From the NCBI GenBank assembly GCA_037043015.1, contig CM073329.1:306448-370447 (forward strand): a DNA stretch of 64,000 nt. The letters run 5' to 3'. The stretch's first letter is position 1; every line of letters begins with the position of its first letter. Positions 59,351 through 64,000 of the stretch are shown here, piece by piece. The translations under genes and the position numbers were made by a program. The notes below the pieces were generated by a model. That model was not told the origin of the DNA. It worked only from the letters and a program-made list of their open reading frames with translations, and ran no database searches. This DNA comes from Bryum argenteum. Taxonomy: Eukaryota; Streptophyta; Bryopsida; Bryales; Bryaceae.

Positions 59351-60272
59351 TCAAGAACATTTGAGGATTAAAGATTAGAAGTTGTTTTCATTGCTCTATT
59401 TGGAGTTAAGAATAAAAATTTGATCTACAATAGTTTACAAATTTTACTACATACACCTTATATATTTTACCGCAACCACATCAAATTATAGCTAAAATTT
59501 AGATATATCTTCATCTATGTTGCCCCAACAACAAAAGGCTATTTCAACTTCCTTGGATCGAGGAAAGCAATATGGTAAGGTGTCCTATAATGGCGCAATT
59601 TTCAGTACAGAAAATCTACAGGAATGTTGCCAGTGCAAGCAATTTTTGTGCATGTGGAAAATTAGTAGAAAACTAGAGCAAGTGGAATCATCATTTTTGG
59701 ACTCTTCTACAGTAAGTAATGAATTTTCAAAGATGGAAATATAGGTGTTCCTAAAATGGTGCCCTAAAGTGACGCCCTATAATCTTTGCAGTGTGTACAT
59801 GGTTCTGTTGTATGGAGAAGCTATTATGTACGTGACAGTGAAGATTACTAGGGCTCCATTTTCGGCACTGCGCCATTTTTGGCTGCTCTACCATAGTTAA
59901 GAGTAGTGTTAAGAATTACGAAACTACCCATTCTCATTTGTGAGTTTTTTTTTTAAAATTTTTTAAAACTTTTTAAAATTTGATATATATAGTGCAAAAA
60001 CAGTTTCCATATGTGGTTTAGGCACCCAAAAGAGACACTCTGTGTTTGCCAACAAATACGAAGTGAAGTAAACTAGACATGGTGGTCATTGGAATCTAAT
60101 ATGAAAGCAATTAAAAAGCTTTCAGTATAATTTACAATTTATTTAGTGAATCATATGGTTTATTTAAAACCACTATGTGGTGTCTTTCTCTAAATGTGGT
60201 GACCACAATGGGGTTGATTTCGTGAACTTCAAGCCTCTCAAATGAAGCTTGCTACTGCACTTGTTTTTTTAA
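59351..60272. other. Intergenic, AT-rich, nothing recognised
   Basis: No gene. T/A homopolymer-rich at 59947-59985. Confidence 0.4.
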
Positions 60273-60543
60273 CCCCTAAAGGAGAAGCTCTACAATGACC
60301 CTTCATACGGCCATATCTAAAATCCGTGAACAATTTAATTATTATTTTCACAGATTTGATATTGGGAAATCCAACCGTAGGATCTTGTCTATTAATGTGT
60401 AATTAGGCTATGCACCAATTTCTATCAAATTTTGCGGTAAGAAGGATCTTGAGATATATTGACCCAAAGTTTCAGTTTTTGTAAAAACATCGCATCCATA
60501 TCAGGCAAATTGACCCGATTTGGACTTCTCTCTCCTTTAGGGG
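60273..60543. mobile_element. TTAA-flanked MITE with CCCCTAAAGGAGA ends
   Basis: The left end CCCCTAAAGGAGAAG follows TTAA (60269-60272). The right end CTCTCCTTTAGGGG stops at 60543 and is followed by ATAA. The inside carries CCAACCGTAGGATCTTGT, the core also seen in the foldback family. It is 271 bp and non-coding. The right flank differs by one base from the expected TTAA. Confidence 0.75.
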
Positions 60544-61875
60544 ATAATGTATGTGTTTCTAATTAAGCAATTACCGCACTTGGCTACTGAAATTGATCTC
60601 CAATTGCTCATTGCATGATTCTCAATGCCCTTCTTTATCTTGATAATTGGTGCCACTTTTGGTTATCCTTTGATGATGTTTGTTACAGATACTCTATGAT
60701 TCTAAGTTCATAAATTACGTAGATATTATGCAAGGCTCCAAAAAGGATAAATCAATTGTGGCAATCAATTCATTCCTCACTGGCTAACAACTCGGTGGTC
60801 TCATTATTGAAGATATCCTCGCATGTACAGTGGGTCAGAAAAAAGTGTCTGATTTGGGTGCCTGTACCTGATACATGTGCAAAGGTAAAAGGGATTTGTT
60901 TCTGTGAGTTACAATGAGTTGCAGAAGAGTGACAAGAAGGAAGAGAACGTGGCCTGTTGTAGAGACAGAAGCACATTGTGCAAGAAGATTATGTGACATG
61001 AAAATGTGGAAACGATAAAAGAAAAGACATGATACAGTGAGCAGTGGGCAGAGCACTTAAGTCAACTCCAAGGCACGACCTGGAGTGGTGGACTAATGTA
61101 GAGGAGGCACGCAGGCAGGCATGCATTACAAACAAGAAAGGGCAGCCTCGTCAAGGAGCAGGAGAAGGAGAAGGAGCGGGGAAGAGGAAGTAAGGTAGTG
61201 CACGGCAGGAGCAGGAGCAGGGGCTTGAGATGCTCATGATCCAACTCAAGGTGGTTCAATGATGCAGAAGACAGACAGACGGGTGCAATCTCTCTCTCTC
61301 TCTCTCCCGTCTTCACAAAGCCAGTTGACCATGCAAATGATCACGGAGCGGCAGAGGCAAAGCGAGCAAAGCAGCAGGCGCAGCAGGGTCCCACATCGGA
61401 GCAGCTTTCTGTTCATGGCCCTGTGTGTCTGTGTGTGTCTGAAACCATTTGCAACCTGTAGAGTACAGGAGATGATATAATTTCTGGCTGGCTTTCAAGT
61501 ACACTTGGGCATATAGTTCAAGATCTCCAAATCTCTGCCCTGTCAGCTTGAGTAAATTGCAGCCTACACTCCACCCTCTCTCATCAATGCCACTGCCTCG
61601 CGTGCCTCAGATCGGCCTCGGCATGCTCCTTGCTTCCACATGTGTTCACAATCCGCCATGTGGATGCCCTTCGCCCTCCTCTCCTCTTTGCCACATGCGA
61701 CATGAGTATCCTACAAAACATGCCCTGGCCTGCCCGCACAATCATTCAAAACCATATCCATGGCCTTTGTGGAATGTCCACAATCGTATCACAGTACAGT
61801 TTGAGTAAAAGAACGAAACAATTTTGTTGTAAAAGAACAAACGATCCTTATTAAAAGAACATAACAATTTATAAT
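60544..61875. other. Intergenic with a GC-richer patch and TC microsatellite
   Basis: 60780-61780 is less AT-rich, with GGAGAAGGAGAAGGAG-type sequence (about 61150-61190), GAGCAG repeats and a TC run at 61290-61307. Frames on both strands have no domain. No gene is called. Confidence 0.4.
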
Positions 61876-62085
61876 CTAGATAGATAGAAACTTTGGTCCT
61901 TTTCTAAATACTACTTCCTCCTCTCGAGGATGGACACGATAACTAAGCTAGTTTCTAGCTAGTTATTAGTGCCCTGAAGATACTTCACATAGTATCCCCC
62001 CAAAGGGCTTCGAGGTACCCATACAACAAGGTCCAAGGACCCTCCACCATAGTTGGGTGGACTGTAGTAGTGGGCATCGGGGCTA
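61876..62085 (-). mobile_element. SINE copy 2, truncated at the tRNA-like end
   Basis: GATAGATAGAAACTTTGG, then GAGG/GGACAC, AGTTATTAGTGCCCTGAAGA, TATCCYYCAAAGGGCTT and CAAGGTCCAAGGACCC, in the order seen at 33175-33440. The box A/box B part is missing or replaced after about 62085. It lies in the same orientation as the first copy. Confidence 0.72.
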
Positions 62086-62615
62086 GCGATTACCATTATA
62101 ATTGCTACAATGCCCTTGTTTGGTAGTCGCTTGATAACTCCTGGCTGGAATGCGCTTACATTCCCCTAGGGTTCCCGATCCTCCCCGTGCGTGTGCCCAG
62201 TAATCGCTCTGTTGAGCTCGCACAACCAGTCCCGTCGTTTGATGTTGGGGCTAGCGATGTCCAACCCGCTTCGCCATGCCCCTTGCGCGATCTTGAGTGC
62301 AATTTGTCGCACGATCTGATTGATTCACACCTCGCTTCTGTTACTACCCAATTCTATTACAATTCCTTGAAGATGCTCCGAGCTGCCTACTTTGGGAGCC
62401 TTGGGCATTTAAAGGTTAACTAATACTATTCACATTCCTACATGCATCTAGCCAAATTCCAAACACTTTGGGTCTCTACCTTGCTTGTCATATTTTTACA
62501 CCTTCCCGTGCACTTATGTCCGGTTTGTTTAGTCAGAATAGAACCAAGATAATTTCAATGTTGCTCAAGTATTCTCGTAAAGTCACAAATACTGCTCCTT
62601 ACTACATGTGATTAA
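62086..62615. other. Less AT-rich stretch with a TTAA-type right end
   Basis: No gene. At 62402-62416, GGGCATTTAAAGG followed by TTAA resembles the right end of the TTAA-flanked group, but I could not find its left partner. Confidence 0.4.
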
Positions 62616-63118
62616 CCCTTATCGTTTTAGGAGGCCAAGTATGACGGATTTGTCTTTGGTCAGCCTCTGACTTACTATATTTAGCTCATGTGAAATTCAA
62701 ACCTTTCCCAAATCCTAGAGTTTTCTTATACCTTACCAACAAGATTATTCATGCCTCGAAATTCCTCATAGTTCAGGAGATATTCACTCTTAAAGTTTGA
62801 GAACACTATTAGGGCAAGTTGAAATCTCTCAAAAGTGCAGTATATTCATATATATTTTCTCAAAATTATGTCCAATAACAATTAAATTGGAGTAAGTTCA
62901 AAATTCACCAAAAGTTGAGATTTTACTTCTTCTTTTTTCTTTTTTTCTTTTTTTTTTAAAAAAAAATTAAAAAATCTTTTGGTATGCGTAAAGAAATGTT
63001 CCCATGGTTTGGATTTCCTATGTGATGATTCTTCACATGCCTTTCTAACCGTCAAAAATAGGCCATTATATCTGAATATTAGCATACCCCCATATGGAAA
63101 ATCGAGCTTTTTTTCTAC

Positions 63119-63156
<38 letters not shown>

Positions 63157-63509
63157 ATGAGTGTAAAATGTATATGCAACATGTACCTAACTTGCCTAGG
63201 AATAAGGATTTTTTTGAAAAGGCTTAGATAAAGTTTACTTCTTAGAGTTTTTTTTGGAGCCCCGAAAAGCTGATTTTCCTTTTGACTACAAGTCAAGAAT
63301 TTTTTTTTTACAACTCTTGTACATTATGATCTCACAATGGTGTGGATTTTTAGTTTGAAAATTGGAGTATATAATCATGAACAAGTTTGGTACTACACCC
63401 AACGGTTACAATTCAGAAATTCCATTTACAAAGTGAAAATCTTAGCTTGCATAGAAAGAGGGCGGTTTTGGGGGTAAAGTGTTGAAAACAACCCTCATAG
63501 CTTTAGGGG
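62616..63509. mobile_element. TTAA-flanked element, inverted relative of 35583-36144
   Basis: TTAA at 62612-62615 and 63510-63513 flanks ends CCCTTATCGTTTTAGG and (complement) CCCCTAAAGCTATGAGG. The right 250 bp, read on the minus strand, match the left of 35583-36144. The element contains a run of 35 T (63120-63154). It is non-coding. The left end is the weaker boundary. Confidence 0.6.
63120..63154. repeat. Poly(T) run of 35 bases
   Basis: An uninterrupted T run inside the TTAA-flanked element; its length is probably variable. Confidence 0.9.
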
Positions 63510-63864
63510 TTAATGTTGTAAATTGCAATGAATATATGGGATGAGAATCAAAAATCATGTTGTATATCCTTTCACATTTGTTAACCACCTTTAAATCATT
63601 GGGTCTATCCTGTGTAGTCTATAATTTTTTGAAACAATAAACTATGAAAATTATAAACCTTTGTTCAACTTAGGAACTTGTGAATTGTTGCTTGATGAGT
63701 TTCAAATCGTCCAATGTGAGTAATTCTTATTATTTTAGATGTGCAATCACTATCCATTTATTTATTCAAACATACAATATTGCAAAAGCTTCTCTTCTTT
63801 AGTGCTTCACATTCAAAGGCTCAAAGGCCTATGCCTCTCTCAATTACCAAGGGCCATTGAAGCC

Positions 63865-63963
63865 AAGGCCCACTTTTCGTGTAGGCCCAATTGGAGTTTG
63901 ATTGGGCCTTGACTTGGGCCCTAATCTCGGAATAGGGTCATCATTGGGCCTTGCTATATAAAG
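63865..63963 (+). promoter_or_regulatory. Cluster of TGGGCY (site II) motifs before a TATA box
   Basis: AAGGCCCAC, TAGGCCCAAT, TTGGGCCTT, TTGGGCCCTAA and TTGGGCCTTG follow one another within about 85 bp. TATATAAAG stands at 63955-63963. In plants site II elements (TGGGCY) bind TCP factors in promoters of growth-related genes. A gene or element would start just beyond the window. It could equally be the promoter of an LTR. Confidence 0.5.
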
Positions 63964-64000
63964 TCCATAAGCCCAATGGGATGACCTACGTTAAAATTTT

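Noticed and set aside
46355..60543. CCCTAA/TTAGGG ends as interstitial telomere repeats
   Set aside because: Only single units occur, always at element termini and never in tandem, so a telomeric origin is not supported.
1..64000. tRNA or rRNA genes and CRISPR arrays
   Set aside because: I looked for box B-type GGTTCRANNCC with a matching box A and cloverleaf, and for regularly spaced identical repeats. Only the SINE heads resemble tRNA, and nothing resembles rRNA or CRISPR.

Overview
This window is nuclear DNA of a green plant. Two intron-rich protein-coding genes lie in a gene-poor, AT-rich, repeat-dense background. The evidence is GT-AG introns, a complete plant-type callose synthase, a plant-type cereblon, and degenerate Ty1/copia, Ty3/gypsy (chromovirus), PIF/Harbinger and CACTA-like elements. 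The callose synthase is of the GSL1/GSL5 type but has 29 coding exons, whereas the angiosperm members of that clade have only a few. With the many old foldback elements, this leads me to a non-seed land plant (bryophyte, lycophyte or fern). That placement is inference.

Layout. 1-8.8 kb is a nested transposon graveyard: a Ty1/copia RT/RNase H tail, an antisense RNase H1 hybrid-binding-domain fragment, and a PIF/Harbinger transposase split by a chromovirus (1680-7217, 4-bp target duplication GTCA). A Myb/SANT-like reading frame on the minus strand follows, with a CACTA-type foldback MITE (8505-8793) beside it. 11.1-24.8 kb holds the callose synthase gene on the + strand: tandem TATA boxes, a leader with an overlapping upstream ORF, CDS 11526-24185 and AATAAA signals. 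27.4-30.7 kb holds a cereblon (CRBN) homologue on the - strand, tail-to-tail with the callose synthase. I assembled both genes exon by exon by reading frame and family conservation; every junction keeps phase, giving about 1797 and 630 residues.

31-64 kb has no convincing protein gene. It is a mosaic of short non-autonomous elements: a tRNA-type SINE with 14-bp target duplications, several families of inverted-repeat MITEs, a tandem pair of G-box-carrying repeats, a near-perfect 143-nt hairpin, and above all a diverse group of elements ending in CCCYTAA and flanked by TTAA or TTAT. That last group is the best candidate here for something undescribed: a piggyBac-like set of non-autonomous foldback transposons in a plant. 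Between the repeats are GC-richer patches without credible ORFs. At the right edge a cluster of TGGGCY (site II) motifs precedes a TATA box.

The two genes act in unrelated processes. Callose synthase makes beta-1,3-glucan at the plasma membrane. CRBN is a predicted substrate receptor of a CUL4-DDB1 ubiquitin ligase. Nothing suggests co-regulation.
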